Shown here: positions 1 to 7,391 of the stretch, in pieces
Layout: each line of letters opens with the position of its first letter
How positions within the stretch are numbered: position 1 is the stretch's first letter
From: Asticcacaulis sp.
GTDB lineage: Bacteria > Pseudomonadota > Alphaproteobacteria > Caulobacterales > Caulobacteraceae
Assembly: GCF_020217185.1 (NCBI RefSeq)
Contig: NZ_JAIWNX010000099.1
Location: 1-10,000, forward strand
DNA length: 10,000 nucleotides
Direction: 5' to 3'
Translations under genes and position numbers: made by a program
Notes under the pieces: model-generated
What the model saw: only the letters and a program-made list of their open reading frames with translations
What the model was told of the DNA's origin: nothing
The model's database searches: none

Positions 1-86
1 GGTATGACAAAAATCCCCTCAACTTCCTTGCCGCTGTCAAGATTTTAGCCTCTCGCATCTGGATCAGAGCGTTATGAGTCTACGGC

Positions 87-3000
87 CTAGTCTTTTCGCC
101 GCAGATCGAGCGTCATCGGATAGTCCGGATTGATATGCAGGGCCGGCACGCGCACGCGGCCCGGCGTATGGGTCGGGGCCTCAAAGCGCGACAGGCGGCG
201 GCCTTCGGCCTCGTTTTCATTGAGCGGCAACTGCTCGTAATTGCGCCCGCCGGGGTGCATGACGTGATAGCGGCAGCCGCCGAGCGAACGTTCCAGCCGC
301 GTGTCGATCACATCGAACTGCAGGGGCGTATTGACCGGCAGGTTGGGGTGCAGGCTCGACCACGGGGCCCAGGCCTTATAGCGCACACCCGCTACCTGAA
401 TATGGGCATCGCGCGTCGGGTGCAGCGGCAGGCGGCGACCATTACAGGTGACGACGTGCTGATCACCCACCGCACCGGACAGCACCACCTCCATGCGCTC
501 GACCGAGGAATCGACGCCGCGCGACGTGCCGCCGCCGGACGGCTCCTCACCCATCACCGGCCACGGCTCCAGCCCGGCGCGCAGCTCCAGCGTCAGGCCG
601 CCGATCTGCACGCTGCCCAGTGACGGGAAACGGAAATCGAAGAAGGGAATGAACCAGTCGCGGCTGAAGGCATAGCCGTGGCTTTTCAGAAAATCGAGCA
701 CCTCATGGAGGTCTTCGCGCACCTGATGGCCCAGCATAAAGCGGTCGTGCAACTGCGTGCCCCAGCGCACCAGCCGCCCCGTATAGGGCTTTTTCCAGAA
801 GACGGCGATCAGGGCGCGGATCAGCAGCGCCTGAATGAGGTTCATCTGCGGGTGCGGCGACATCTCAAAGCCGCGCATTTCGAGCAGGCCCAGCCGCCCA
901 CGGTCGGAATCCGGCGAATAGAGCTTGTCGATGCAGAATTCCGCCCGGTGCGTATTGCCGGTCAGATCGACCAGCAGGTTACGCAACAGGCGGTCCACCA
1001 GCCACGGGGCCTGTTCCGCCTCGCCCTTGGGCAGGTTGGACAGGGCGATTTCCAGTTCATACAGCGACTCGTGGCGCGCCTCGTCGATGCGCGGGGCCTG
1101 AGACGTCGCCCCGATATACATCCCCGAAAACAGGTAGGACAGGCTGGGGTGGTTCTGCCAGAAGCGGATCATCGAGCCCAGCAGGTCAGGACGGCGCAAA
1201 AACGGCGAATCCTCCGGCTTCTGCGCCCCCATGACGATGTGATTGCCGCCGCCCGTGGCGACGCGCTTGCCGTCGATCAGGAACTTGTCGGCGACCAGCC
1301 GCGCCAGACGCGCCTCCTCATAAACTGTGGTGATGATGTCTTTCAACTCATCCCAATGGCGCGCCGGCTGGATATTGACCTCGATGACGCCGGGGTCAGG
1401 CGTGACGCTTAAGGACTCGATGCGGTGGTCGCGCGGCGGGCCGTAACCTTCGATGACCACCGGCACCTTGAGGTGCGCGGCCACCGCTTCGATGGCCGAA
1501 ATCAGCTCAAAATAGTGCTCGGCATAGGCGGTCGGCGGCAGGAAGAGGAACAGCTTGCCATGCCGCACCTCAGCGCACAGGGCCGAGCGCACCAGACCAT
1601 TGGGCCCGGCCCAGCGCTTTGGGTCGCCCGCCGTGCCGATGGCCCTGGCAAAGCGCGGCACCAGAGACTGCGCCTCCGGTAAGGCCTCGGTCGGGGCGAA
1701 GGGCGAGCGCGGCGGGAAGAGATGCGCGTCCACCTCAGTCTGATCGACCAACGGCAGCGCCCCCAGCGGCAGACGCAGCCCCACCGGCGAGTCGCCGGGC
1801 AGCAGCATCATCTTTTCGGTGCGGAACCGCCACGGGTTAGACATCCAGCCGTCAAACTGTGCCGAATATTGCAGGGGCAGGACGAAACCCGTCGGCTGGC
1901 CCAGATCGTTGTCCAGAAGCGCCTGAAGCCGCTTACGCTCCGTCGCCTCATAGACATCGGCCTTCAGCATCTCGCCCTCAAGCGGCAGGCGCTGCTCCTT
2001 CCACAGGTGGTAGGGAATGTCCTCATAGGCGTCAATCACGAGGTCTTCATGCAGGCCCAGCGCCCCGGCCAGCGTGCGCAGGAAGGTACGCGCCGTCGCC
2101 TGCGGCTCATGGGCGGGGGCTTCCGGATCAATGAGAAGCTCCGCATTGAGCCAGAGGGGCTTACCGTCCAGCCGCCAGAAGGCGTTCATCGCCCAGCGCG
2201 GCAGGATTTCACCGGGATACCACTTGCCCTGCGCGTGCTGCGCCAGCGCGCCCTTGGCGAAGCGCGCCGACAGGCGTTTGAACAGGTCGAAACCCAGTTT
2301 CTTCTTGGTCTCAGACAGGGCCGTAAAATGCCACTCATCGCCCGTGCGGTCATCCAGCGACACGAAGGTCGGCTCGCCGCCCATGGTCAGGCGCACATCC
2401 TGCGCCGTCAGGGCCTTATCGACCTTATGCCCCAGCGCGTCGATGCGCTGCCATTCGCCGTCCGTATAGGGCTGAGTGACGCGGCGCGACTCATAGATGC
2501 GCGTCACGCCCATCTCATAGCTGAACTGCGACTGTGCCGGTTCGTGCGCCCCGGTAATGGGCGCCGCTGAGGTAGGGTTGGGGGCGCAGCACAGCGGGAT
2601 ATGGCCTTCGCCGGTGAACATGCCCGACGTCGGATCAAGCCCGATCCAGCCGGCACCGGGCAGATAGACCTCGTACCAGGCGTGCAGGTCGGTGACGTCC
2701 TCGCTGACGCCGGACGGGCCGTCCAGCGATTCGACATCGGCCTTGAGCTGGATCGAATAGCCGGAGACAAAGCGCGTGGCGAACCCCTTGTGGCGCAGGG
2801 CCTGACAGGCCAGCCACGCCATGTCACGGCACGACCCCTGAAGCAGGGTCAGGGTCTCGGCCGAGGTCTGCACCCCCGGCTCCATGCGCAGGGTGTAGTT
2901 GAGGTGCGAATTGACCTTCTGATTGAAGGCGACCAGAAAATCGACCGTCCCCCACTTTTCGCCCGTCGCCGGGTTAAGGTCCGGCATGGACCGTACAAAG

Positions 3001-3386
3001 TCCATCAGCAGGTCGTCGCGTTCCTTGATTTCCAGATAGGGCGTCAGTTCCTCTTTGAGCGACACCGCATAGGTGAACGGATAGTGGGTCGCCGTGTCTT
3101 CGAGGAAAAAATCGAACGGATTGAAGACCTTGATTTCAAGGACCAGATCGACCTCGACGCGGAACTGCGCCACCTTGTCCGGAAAGACGATGCGCGCCAG
3201 CCAGTTGCCAAAGGGGTCCTGCTGCCAGTTGATGAAGTGGTTTTCCGGCTCGACCTTCAGCCGGTAAGACTGCACATGGGCGCGGGTGTGCGGGGCAGGC
3301 CTTAGCCGGATGACCTGCGGTCCCATGCCGATCGGCCGCTCGTAACGATAATCGGTAACGTGATGCAGCGCCGTCAGTATGGTCAT
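87..3386 (-). CDS. Transglutaminase-like domain fused to DUF2126 putative amidoligase (1099 aa)
   Basis: This is a two-part enzyme. Residues about 4-90 resemble the bacterial transglutaminase N-terminal beta domain. Residues about 150-265 are a transglutaminase/cysteine-peptidase core with a full apparent triad: Cys186 in GSCRDMAW, His235 in DLHAWYEVY and Asp251 in GLDPTSG. From about residue 330 to the C-terminus it matches the DUF2126 (putative amidoligase) family, with RLTMGGEPTFVSLDD (332-346), VIEVNIQPARHWDE (667-680), GGGNHIVMG (712-720) and GLLEMRGFEMSPH (833-845). The E-x-N and E-x-R patterns suit a glutamate-cysteine-ligase-like fold that binds metal and ATP; that is family-level inference. 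No signal peptide is seen, so it is probably cytoplasmic. The length is normal for the fused family. The ATG at 3386-3384 is preceded on its strand by a modest GGATGAG. It is divergent from the glutamine amidotransferase/transglutaminase gene. Family assignment is firm; substrate and reaction are unknown. Confidence 0.93.
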   Translation of the reverse strand: MTILTALHHVTDYRYERPIGMGPQVIRLRPAPHTRAHVQSYRLKVEPENHFINWQQDPFGNWLARIVFPDKVAQFRVEVDLVLEIKVFNPFDFFLEDTATHYPFTYAVSLKEELTPYLEIKERDDLLMDFVRSMPDLNPATGEKWGTVDFLVAFNQKVNSHLNYTLRMEPGVQTSAETLTLLQGSCRDMAWLACQALRHKGFATRFVSGYSIQLKADVESLDGPSGVSEDVTDLHAWYEVYLPGAGWIGLDPTSGMFTGEGHIPLCCAPNPTSAAPITGAHEPAQSQFSYEMGVTRIYESRRVTQPYTDGEWQRIDALGHKVDKALTAQDVRLTMGGEPTFVSLDDRTGDEWHFTALSETKKKLGFDLFKRLSARFAKGALAQHAQGKWYPGEILPRWAMNAFWRLDGKPLWLNAELLIDPEAPAHEPQATARTFLRTLAGALGLHEDLVIDAYEDIPYHLWKEQRLPLEGEMLKADVYEATERKRLQALLDNDLGQPTGFVLPLQYSAQFDGWMSNPWRFRTEKMMLLPGDSPVGLRLPLGALPLVDQTEVDAHLFPPRSPFAPTEALPEAQSLVPRFARAIGTAGDPKRWAGPNGLVRSALCAEVRHGKLFLFLPPTAYAEHYFELISAIEAVAAHLKVPVVIEGYGPPRDHRIESLSVTPDPGVIEVNIQPARHWDELKDIITTVYEEARLARLVADKFLIDGKRVATGGGNHIVMGAQKPEDSPFLRRPDLLGSMIRFWQNHPSLSYLFSGMYIGATSQAPRIDEARHESLYELEIALSNLPKGEAEQAPWLVDRLLRNLLVDLTGNTHRAEFCIDKLYSPDSDRGRLGLLEMRGFEMSPHPQMNLIQALLIRALIAVFWKKPYTGRLVRWGTQLHDRFMLGHQVREDLHEVLDFLKSHGYAFSRDWFIPFFDFRFPSLGSVQIGGLTLELRAGLEPWPVMGEEPSGGGTSRGVDSSVERMEVVLSGAVGDQHVVTCNGRRLPLHPTRDAHIQVAGVRYKAWAPWSSLHPNLPVNTPLQFDVIDTRLERSLGGCRYHVMHPGGRNYEQLPLNENEAEGRRLSRFEAPTHTPGRVRVPALHINPDYPMTLDLRRKD

Positions 3387-3405
3387 TCACTCATCCAGTC
3401 TTATA

Positions 3406-3469
3406 CCTCCCTGCCTCTGGCAAGGAGAGATGGCCGTCTTACACCTCCCTGCACCGGCAGGGAGAGGTG
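3406..3469. repeat. Two tandem imperfect hairpin repeats (CCTCCCTGC type)
   Basis: Two related palindromic units lie just upstream of the minus-strand gene. Unit one (3406-3427) pairs CTCCCTGCC with GGCAAGGAG around TCT, with one mismatch. Unit two (3442-3469) pairs CTCCCTGC with GCAGGGAG around ACCG, and the outer CACCT/AGGTG arms can extend it past a two-base bulge. Both start with TA(T/C)ACCTCCCTGC, so they look like copies of one small dispersed element. Similar CTCCC-type palindromes are common between genes in Caulobacterales (recollection, not searched). They lie in the 5' leader of the minus-strand gene and could fold in its mRNA. Confidence 0.6.
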
Positions 3470-3532
3470 GTAGATATCCTGCGACCTGCAATCTACAGAA
3501 TCGCCGGGCCGCTTGAAGCCCCCACCCCCGCA

Positions 3533-3582
3533 TCTCGCGCTTCGCGCCTCGTGCGGTCCCCCTCCCCAGCAAGCTGGGGAGG
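3533..3582. repeat. GC-rich repeat core plus perfect 10-bp palindrome
   Basis: A perfect inverted repeat pairs CCTCCCCAGC (3561-3570) with GCTGGGGAGG (3573-3582), with only AA between the arms. Just before it, 3533-3557 holds CTCGCGCTTCGCGCCTCG and then TGCGGT. This resembles the CTCGGCTTCGCC...TGCGGT segment inside the hairpin loop at 5698-5718. No T-run follows on either strand, so it is better read as a dispersed intergenic repeat than as a terminator. Open frames across it are an artefact of its base composition. Confidence 0.55.
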
Positions 3583-3641
3583 TATGAAGTGAGAGGCTTC
3601 GTTTCAATCCGTCAGCTTACGTCGGCTTTTCCCACAAAATC

Positions 3642-3689
3642 ACGTCACAGAACTGTAACGAAGACAAAAAAAATGTGTAACTCTGATAC
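3642..3689 (+). promoter_or_regulatory. Candidate promoter with Pho-box-like 11-bp-phased repeats
   Basis: This is the only AT-rich stretch of the divergent intergenic region. ACGTCAC (3642-3648), four bases, then CTGTAAC (3653-3659) matches the PhoB consensus of two CTGTCAY heptamers separated by 4 bp at about 11 of 14 positions. A further GTGTAAC at 3675-3681 keeps the phase, because 3642, 3653 and 3675 are multiples of 11 bp apart. TGATAC at 3684-3689 could serve as a -10. A phosphate-regulated promoter for the gene at 3735 is possible. The match is imperfect, so other regulators that bind 11-bp-phased half-sites are equally possible. Confidence 0.3.
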
Positions 3690-3699
3690 GGCACGGCAT

Positions 3700-3738
3700 A
3701 TGGACAAGACCCGGCCAAGGCCGTTTAGTTTCCTGTGA
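3700..3738 (+). other. Possible 12-codon leader ORF overlapping the next start
   Basis: An ATG at 3700 opens a frame encoding MDKTRPRPFSFL. Its TGA (3736-3738) overlaps the GTG start at 3735 as GTGA, a typical arrangement for translational coupling. No Shine-Dalgarno precedes the ATG, so it would have to be leaderless or weakly translated. A frame this short can easily arise by chance. It is listed because the GTG at 3735 otherwise has no ribosome-binding site. Confidence 0.15.
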
Positions 3739-5681
3739 GCAAGAAGGACCACCCGTTGTTCAGCGATATTTCGAGCGACATCTTTGCGTTTAGTTTCGAC
3801 GGCTTAAGTTCGCCGCTCATCGACCTGAAGTTTCGCACCGGCCCGCAAAAGGGCGACCATACGCTCGGTTGGGGTCTGGCATGGTACCCGGCGGATAATA
3901 AGGCCGCAATGGTGGCCAAGGACCCGGCGGCCAAGGACACGGTGTCGCTCAAGGGGGCGATGAGCGACTGGGAAGGGTTCCGCTCGACCGTCTTCTTCTG
4001 CAAGGTGCGCGGCGCGGCCACCGGCTATACCCATCTGGAAACCCAGCCCTTCACCCGCTCATTTGCCGGTCAGGACTGGGTGTTCATGCACAATGGCAAC
4101 CTCGACAAGGAAGCCATCAAGAAGCTGCACCACAACAAGTCGATCTTTCTGGAGCCGCTGGGGCGCACCGATTCAGAGCTGGCTCTGGTCTTCCTGCTGG
4201 GCAAGATCGAGGATTACGGCGCGCGCACGCTCGCGGCCATCGACCACAACGTCCTTCTGAGCTGGTTCCTGCAACTGGATGATCTGGGATCCGCCGACAT
4301 GGCCATTTCCGATGGCGTGACGGTGGCGGTCTTCTACGGCTCCAAATCGCAGTCGAGCCTCTATTACAGCCGCATCAAGCCGCCGCACGCCGCCGAAGGG
4401 TTTCAGTCGGACGCTGCGTCGTTCGCGCTGAACAATCCGCGCGACACCTTCCGCACGGCGGTGGTCTTCGCCTCCTCGCCGTTTGCGTCAGGCAAGTGGA
4501 CGCCGATGCAGGGCGGGCAACTGATCATCGCGCGGCGCGGCGCGGTCATCTGGACCAACAAGAAAGAAGCCCCGCCGAAATTGCCGGTGCCGCCTCAGCA
4601 GCCGGACCGCCCGTCGGCCCTGTCTTCTCCCATCCTTCAGGGCGGGCCGCTCGAGAAGATCACCGAACGCAACGCCCTGTTCGCCAGCGTGCAGGCCCAG
4701 TCGCAGCAGGCCTCCATCGTCGCCAAGCTGGCCAGCATGAGCCACGTGCAGTCGAACGTGATTAATGCCCGTTCGGTCACCCACGCCCCGGACGGCAGCC
4801 CCCTCACCTACCGCCTTTATGACGTGGTGCATTCGACCGAATACACCTATGAGAAGGCGGTTGAACATTCGACCCACACCTTCCGCCTGCTGCCGGTCGA
4901 AGATCAGCTTCAGGAGGTCATCCATTCAACCCTGACCATTTCGGCCGAGGGCGAGGATGTGCGCTTTGAGGACGTGTTCGGTAATCAGAACATCCACTAT
5001 TCGATCATCAAGCCGTACAGGCAACTGACCGTCTCGTGCCGCTCACTGGTCAAGATTTTTGGACAGGCCCCGGACGATTACGGCCCGGCCCAGCGTCAGG
5101 CGCGCTTCCCCATTTCGTGGATGCCGTGGCAGCTTCAGGTGATGGAGCCTTATCTGCTGCTGCTCGAAATGCCGGAAACGCAGATCGCCGAACTGCTGGT
5201 CTATGCGCGCGCCTTCTCGGAGCGCAATGCCGGCCACGTCATGGACACGCTGAACGACATTAACCTGACCATCTACCGCGACTATCAGTACGTGCCCGGT
5301 TCGACCTCGTTTTCGACCACGCCTTTTGATGTCTATGCCAATCGTAAGGGCGTCTGTCAGGACTTCGCCAACCTGTTCATCACGCTGGCGCGGCTTCTGG
5401 GCATCCCGGCGCGCTACCGCATGGGCTACATCTTCACCGGGGCCAATTACGAGAACAAGATTCAGTCCGACGCCAGCCACGCCTGGGCCGAAGTCTATAT
5501 CCCCTATATCGGCTGGCGCGGCTTCGATCCGACCAATGGCTGCCTCGTGTCGCAGGACCATGTGCGGGTGGCGTGCGGGCGCAACTATCTCGATGCGACG
5601 CCAACCTCCGGCACCATCTATCGCGGCGGCGGCAAGGAGGACCTGCGCGTGCAGGTGACGATGAACGAGGTCTATCTATGA
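3735..5681 (+). CDS. Class II glutamine amidotransferase-like domain fused to transglutaminase (648 aa)
   Basis: Residues about 12-275 follow the class II glutamine amidotransferase (Ntn-hydrolase) pattern of the YafJ/GATase_4 type: FSFDGL (19-24), GWGLAWY (45-51), Arg92 in KVRGAATG, QPFTR (104-108), oxyanion-type HNGN (119-122) and GRTDSELAL (143-151). The N-terminal catalytic Cys of that family is absent. A Pro/Gln-rich linker (about 279-292) leads to a transglutaminase N domain (about 358-440) and a core with Cys541 in GVCQDF, His582 in SHAWAEVY and Asp598 in GFDPTNG, so this triad looks complete. No signal peptide is seen. The start is uncertain. GTG 3735 is the longest possible because a TAG lies 9 bp upstream, and it has no good Shine-Dalgarno. 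TTG 3756 is preceded by AAGGA at ideal spacing. The gene heads the plus-strand series, and its partner substrate is unknown. Confidence 0.9.
   Translation: MSKKDHPLFSDISSDIFAFSFDGLSSPLIDLKFRTGPQKGDHTLGWGLAWYPADNKAAMVAKDPAAKDTVSLKGAMSDWEGFRSTVFFCKVRGAATGYTHLETQPFTRSFAGQDWVFMHNGNLDKEAIKKLHHNKSIFLEPLGRTDSELALVFLLGKIEDYGARTLAAIDHNVLLSWFLQLDDLGSADMAISDGVTVAVFYGSKSQSSLYYSRIKPPHAAEGFQSDAASFALNNPRDTFRTAVVFASSPFASGKWTPMQGGQLIIARRGAVIWTNKKEAPPKLPVPPQQPDRPSALSSPILQGGPLEKITERNALFASVQAQSQQASIVAKLASMSHVQSNVINARSVTHAPDGSPLTYRLYDVVHSTEYTYEKAVEHSTHTFRLLPVEDQLQEVIHSTLTISAEGEDVRFEDVFGNQNIHYSIIKPYRQLTVSCRSLVKIFGQAPDDYGPAQRQARFPISWMPWQLQVMEPYLLLLEMPETQIAELLVYARAFSERNAGHVMDTLNDINLTIYRDYQYVPGSTSFSTTPFDVYANRKGVCQDFANLFITLARLLGIPARYRMGYIFTGANYENKIQSDASHAWAEVYIPYIGWRGFDPTNGCLVSQDHVRVACGRNYLDATPTSGTIYRGGGKEDLRVQVTMNEVYL
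3744..3758 (+). promoter_or_regulatory. Ribosome-binding site favouring a TTG start at 3756
   Basis: AAGGA at 3744-3748 followed by a 7-base spacer and TTG at 3756 is the best start signal near this gene's 5' end. The protein would begin M-F-S-D-I-S-S-D, immediately before the conserved FSFDGL strand, and would be seven residues shorter. The GTG at 3735 has only AAGG at 3717-3720, 14 bases away. Neither choice gives a Cys at position 2. Confidence 0.4.
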
Positions 5682-5686
5682 TAACT

Positions 5687-5729
5687 CACTTGAAAGTGTC
5701 CTCGGCTTCGCCTGCGGTACTTTCAAGTG
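5687..5729. repeat. Perfect 11-bp inverted repeat with GC-rich loop
   Basis: CACTTGAAAGT (5687-5697) pairs perfectly with ACTTTCAAGTG (5719-5729). The 21-base loop contains CCTCGGCTTCGCC, which can itself form a small GGC/GCC hairpin. The structure begins only 5 bases after the upstream stop codon. No T-run follows, so on its own it is not a classical terminator. It could be a 3'-end stabilising structure or one unit of a dispersed repeat family. Confidence 0.7.
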
Positions 5730-5741
5730 GAGAGAGACAGT

Positions 5742-5798
5742 GAAAAATGCCTCGGGGTCGCCGCCCACGGACGCCCCTTCAGCATTTTTCGATTTTTT
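5742..5798 (+). terminator. Long palindrome followed by T-tracts (terminator-like)
   Basis: GAAAAATGC (5742-5750) pairs perfectly with GCATTTTTC (5782-5790). The interior forms a second stem: GGGG 5754-5757 with CCCC 5774-5777, then CCG with CGG around CCCA, with two internal mismatches. TTTTT within the right arm and TTTTTT at 5793-5798 give the U-rich 3' side expected of an intrinsic terminator. It could end or attenuate transcription between the amidotransferase/transglutaminase gene and the ATP-grasp gene. The A-rich left arm would make it usable in both directions. Confidence 0.5.
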
Positions 5799-5804
5799 AT
5801 GTAA

Positions 5805-5824
5805 CGATGCCCTGAGGGGCATCG
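5805..5824. repeat. 8-bp perfect hairpin CGATGCCC/GGGCATCG
   Basis: CGATGCCC (5805-5812) and GGGCATCG (5817-5824) pair perfectly around a TGAG tetraloop. This is the third hairpin in a row in the 202-bp gap before the ATP-grasp gene. No T-run follows it. Its role is unknown; it could be a regulator site or an RNA structure. Confidence 0.5.
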
Positions 5825-5833
5825 GAATAAGGT

Positions 5834-5876
5834 TTGAAAGTACGCGTATTTTTTGAGTTTATCCGCTTTGGGGAGG
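5834..5876 (+). promoter_or_regulatory. Possible promoter and ribosome-binding site of the ATP-grasp gene
   Basis: TTGAAA (5834-5839) and TTTATC (5858-5863), 18 bp apart, lie downstream of the terminator-like hairpin and could be a sigma70-type promoter. GGGAGG (5871-5876) sits 7 bases before GTG 5884 and is a strong Shine-Dalgarno that fixes that start. The ribosome-binding site is convincing. The promoter boxes are a weak match in an AT-rich stretch. Confidence 0.35.
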
Positions 5877-5883
5877 CACCCGC

Positions 5884-7341
5884 GTGAGTCTGGAATCCTA
5901 TAAAACCGAAGGGTTTTTCGACGAGCTGTTCGCCAGCGACGGCGTACCGCATCCGGCCGCATCAGGCCTTGTCGAACAGTTGGACGCGCTCAGCCGGGCC
6001 GACCTGAAACGTCGCCAGAAACAGGCCGAAGACATCCTTTATCAGTCGGGCAACACCTTCAACGTCTATGGCGACAAGAAGGGCACCGAGAAGATCCTGC
6101 CGTTTGACATCATTCCGCGCCTCGTGTCGGCGGCGGATTGGGACAAGCTGGAGCGCGGCATCAATCAGCGTATCCGGGCCCTCAACCTGTTCATTCAGGA
6201 CATCTATAACGATCAGAAAATTCTCAAGGACAAGGTGATCCCGGCCGAACTGATCTTTTCGTCGGCCTGCTATCTGAAACCCTGTGAGGGCCTGTCGCCG
6301 CCCAAGGGCGTGTGGACGCATATTTCCGGCACCGATTTTGTGCGCGATGGCGACGGCGAATTCTACGTGCTGGAGGACAATCTGCGCTGCCCGTCGGGCA
6401 TTTCCTACGTGCTGGAAAACCGCGCCGTGCAAAAGCGCATCCTGCCCAAGGCGTTTCAGACCCTTAAGGTGCGCCCCGTCTCCAACTATGGCGACCACCT
6501 GTACAAGACGCTGAAATTCATTGCCCCCGAAGGCAAGGACGAGCCGAACATCGTCGTGCTGACGCCTGGCATCTATAACTCGGCCTATTTTGAGCATGCC
6601 TATCTGGCGCAGCAGATGGGCGTGCCCCTGTGCCAGAATTCCGACCTCGTGGTCGAAGACGACACGGTCTATATGCGCACGACTCAGGGCCTGAAACAGG
6701 TCGATGTCATCTATCGCCGCATTGATGATGAGTTCATCGACCCGCAGGTCTTCCGCAAGGATTCCTTGCTGGGCGTGCCCGGCATTATGAACGCCTATCG
6801 CAAGGGCAAGGTGGCGCTGGCCAATGCGCCGGGTACCGGCATCGCTGACGATAAGGCCGTCTATGCCTATGTGCCGAAGATCGTGAAATACTATCTGGGC
6901 GAAGACGCCATCGCCCAGAATGTGCCCACCTATATCTGCGAAGACGATAAGGACCGCGACTACGTTCTGGCCAATCTCGACAAGCTGGTGGTCAAGGCGG
7001 TGAACCTGTCAGGCGGTTACGGTATGCTGATCGGCCCCAAGAGCACCAGGGCCGAGCAGAAGGAATTTGCCGAAAAAATCCGGGCCAAGCCGCGCGACTA
7101 TATCGCCCAGCCTACCCTGTCCCTGTCGCGCGCGCCCACCCTGATCGGCAACGGCATCGAAGGCCGCCACGTCGATTTCCGCCCCTATTCGCTGTTTGGA
7201 GAAGACGTCTTCACCCTGCCCGGCGGCCTGACGCGCGTGGCGCTGAAAAAAGGCTCGCTGGTCGTCAATTCGTCGCAGGGCGGCGGGTCGAAAGATACCT
7301 GGGTGCTGGGCGAAGAGAACTATTACGGAGTGGCGGAATGA
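5884..7341 (+). CDS. Circularly permuted type 2 ATP-grasp protein (485 aa)
   Basis: This protein matches the circularly permuted ATP-grasp 2 family (COG2308 type) along its whole length, which is the normal length for the family. Characteristic segments in order are: [18 protein letters not shown] (62-79), [17 protein letters not shown] (164-180), [14 protein letters not shown] (274-287), [18 protein letters not shown] (368-385) with the glycine-rich ATP loop, [14 protein letters not shown] (406-419), [12 protein letters not shown] (428-439), and [10 protein letters not shown] followed by [18 protein letters not shown] (458-475). ATP-grasp enzymes join a carboxylate to an amine through an acyl-phosphate, so it is a predicted peptide or amide ligase in the cytoplasm. 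In many genomes it is paired with alpha-E and transglutaminase genes, as here. The GTG start is supported by GGGAGG. Its TGA overlaps an ATG (ATGA at 7338). The physiological substrate is unknown. Confidence 0.95.
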   Translation: MSLESYKTEGFFDELFASDGVPHPAASGLVEQLDALSRADLKRRQKQAEDILYQSGNTFNVYGDKKGTEKILPFDIIPRLVSAADWDKLERGINQRIRALNLFIQDIYNDQKILKDKVIPAELIFSSACYLKPCEGLSPPKGVWTHISGTDFVRDGDGEFYVLEDNLRCPSGISYVLENRAVQKRILPKAFQTLKVRPVSNYGDHLYKTLKFIAPEGKDEPNIVVLTPGIYNSAYFEHAYLAQQMGVPLCQNSDLVVEDDTVYMRTTQGLKQVDVIYRRIDDEFIDPQVFRKDSLLGVPGIMNAYRKGKVALANAPGTGIADDKAVYAYVPKIVKYYLGEDAIAQNVPTYICEDDKDRDYVLANLDKLVVKAVNLSGGYGMLIGPKSTRAEQKEFAEKIRAKPRDYIAQPTLSLSRAPTLIGNGIEGRHVDFRPYSLFGEDVFTLPGGLTRVALKKGSLVVNSSQGGGSKDTWVLGEENYYGVAE

Positions 7342-7391
7342 TCAGCCTCTCCCCTTTATTCGGCCACCGCCGTTCAGGACCTTCCGCATGA
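7338..7391 (+). other. 17-codon bridging mini-ORF between ATP-grasp and alpha-E genes
   Basis: The ATG at 7338 overlaps the ATP-grasp stop as ATGA. It opens a frame encoding [17 protein letters not shown], whose TGA (7389-7391) overlaps the alpha-E ATG at 7388, again as ATGA. It therefore spans the 46-base gap exactly, with stop/start overlaps at both ends. This could relay terminating ribosomes to the alpha-E start, although that start also has its own AGGA at 7376-7379. The peptide resembles nothing recognisable, and chance is a real alternative. Confidence 0.25.

Noticed and set aside
135..3305. Several long plus-strand open frames opposite the minus-strand transglutaminase-DUF2126 gene, including 678-1412, 1722-2570 and 2601-3305.
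   Set aside because: They are antisense shadows of a high-GC gene: Arg/Gln/Ala/His-rich translations with no recognisable domains, while the minus-strand product matches known families along its full length.
3406..3582. The GC-rich palindromes as a CRISPR array or an intrinsic terminator.
   Set aside because: There are only two or three unequal units with no regular spacers, and no T-run follows the stems on either strand.
3387..3607. Minus-strand open frames of 61 and 68 codons in the divergent intergenic region.
   Set aside because: They run through the palindromic repeats, have low-complexity translations and show no family match; their openness follows from the repeat sequence.
4488..4925. 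Minus-strand 145-codon frame within the GATase/transglutaminase gene, and similar antisense frames at 5043-5561, 5962-6597, 7412-8041 and 8856-9422.
   Set aside because: All lie opposite well-supported genes and have the Arg/Val/Gln-rich composition typical of reverse-frame translations.
5723..5962. Minus-strand 79-codon frame covering the hairpin spacer upstream of the ATP-grasp gene.
   Set aside because: It spans the terminator-like palindromes and the start of the ATP-grasp gene, has no convincing ribosome site and no recognisable motif.
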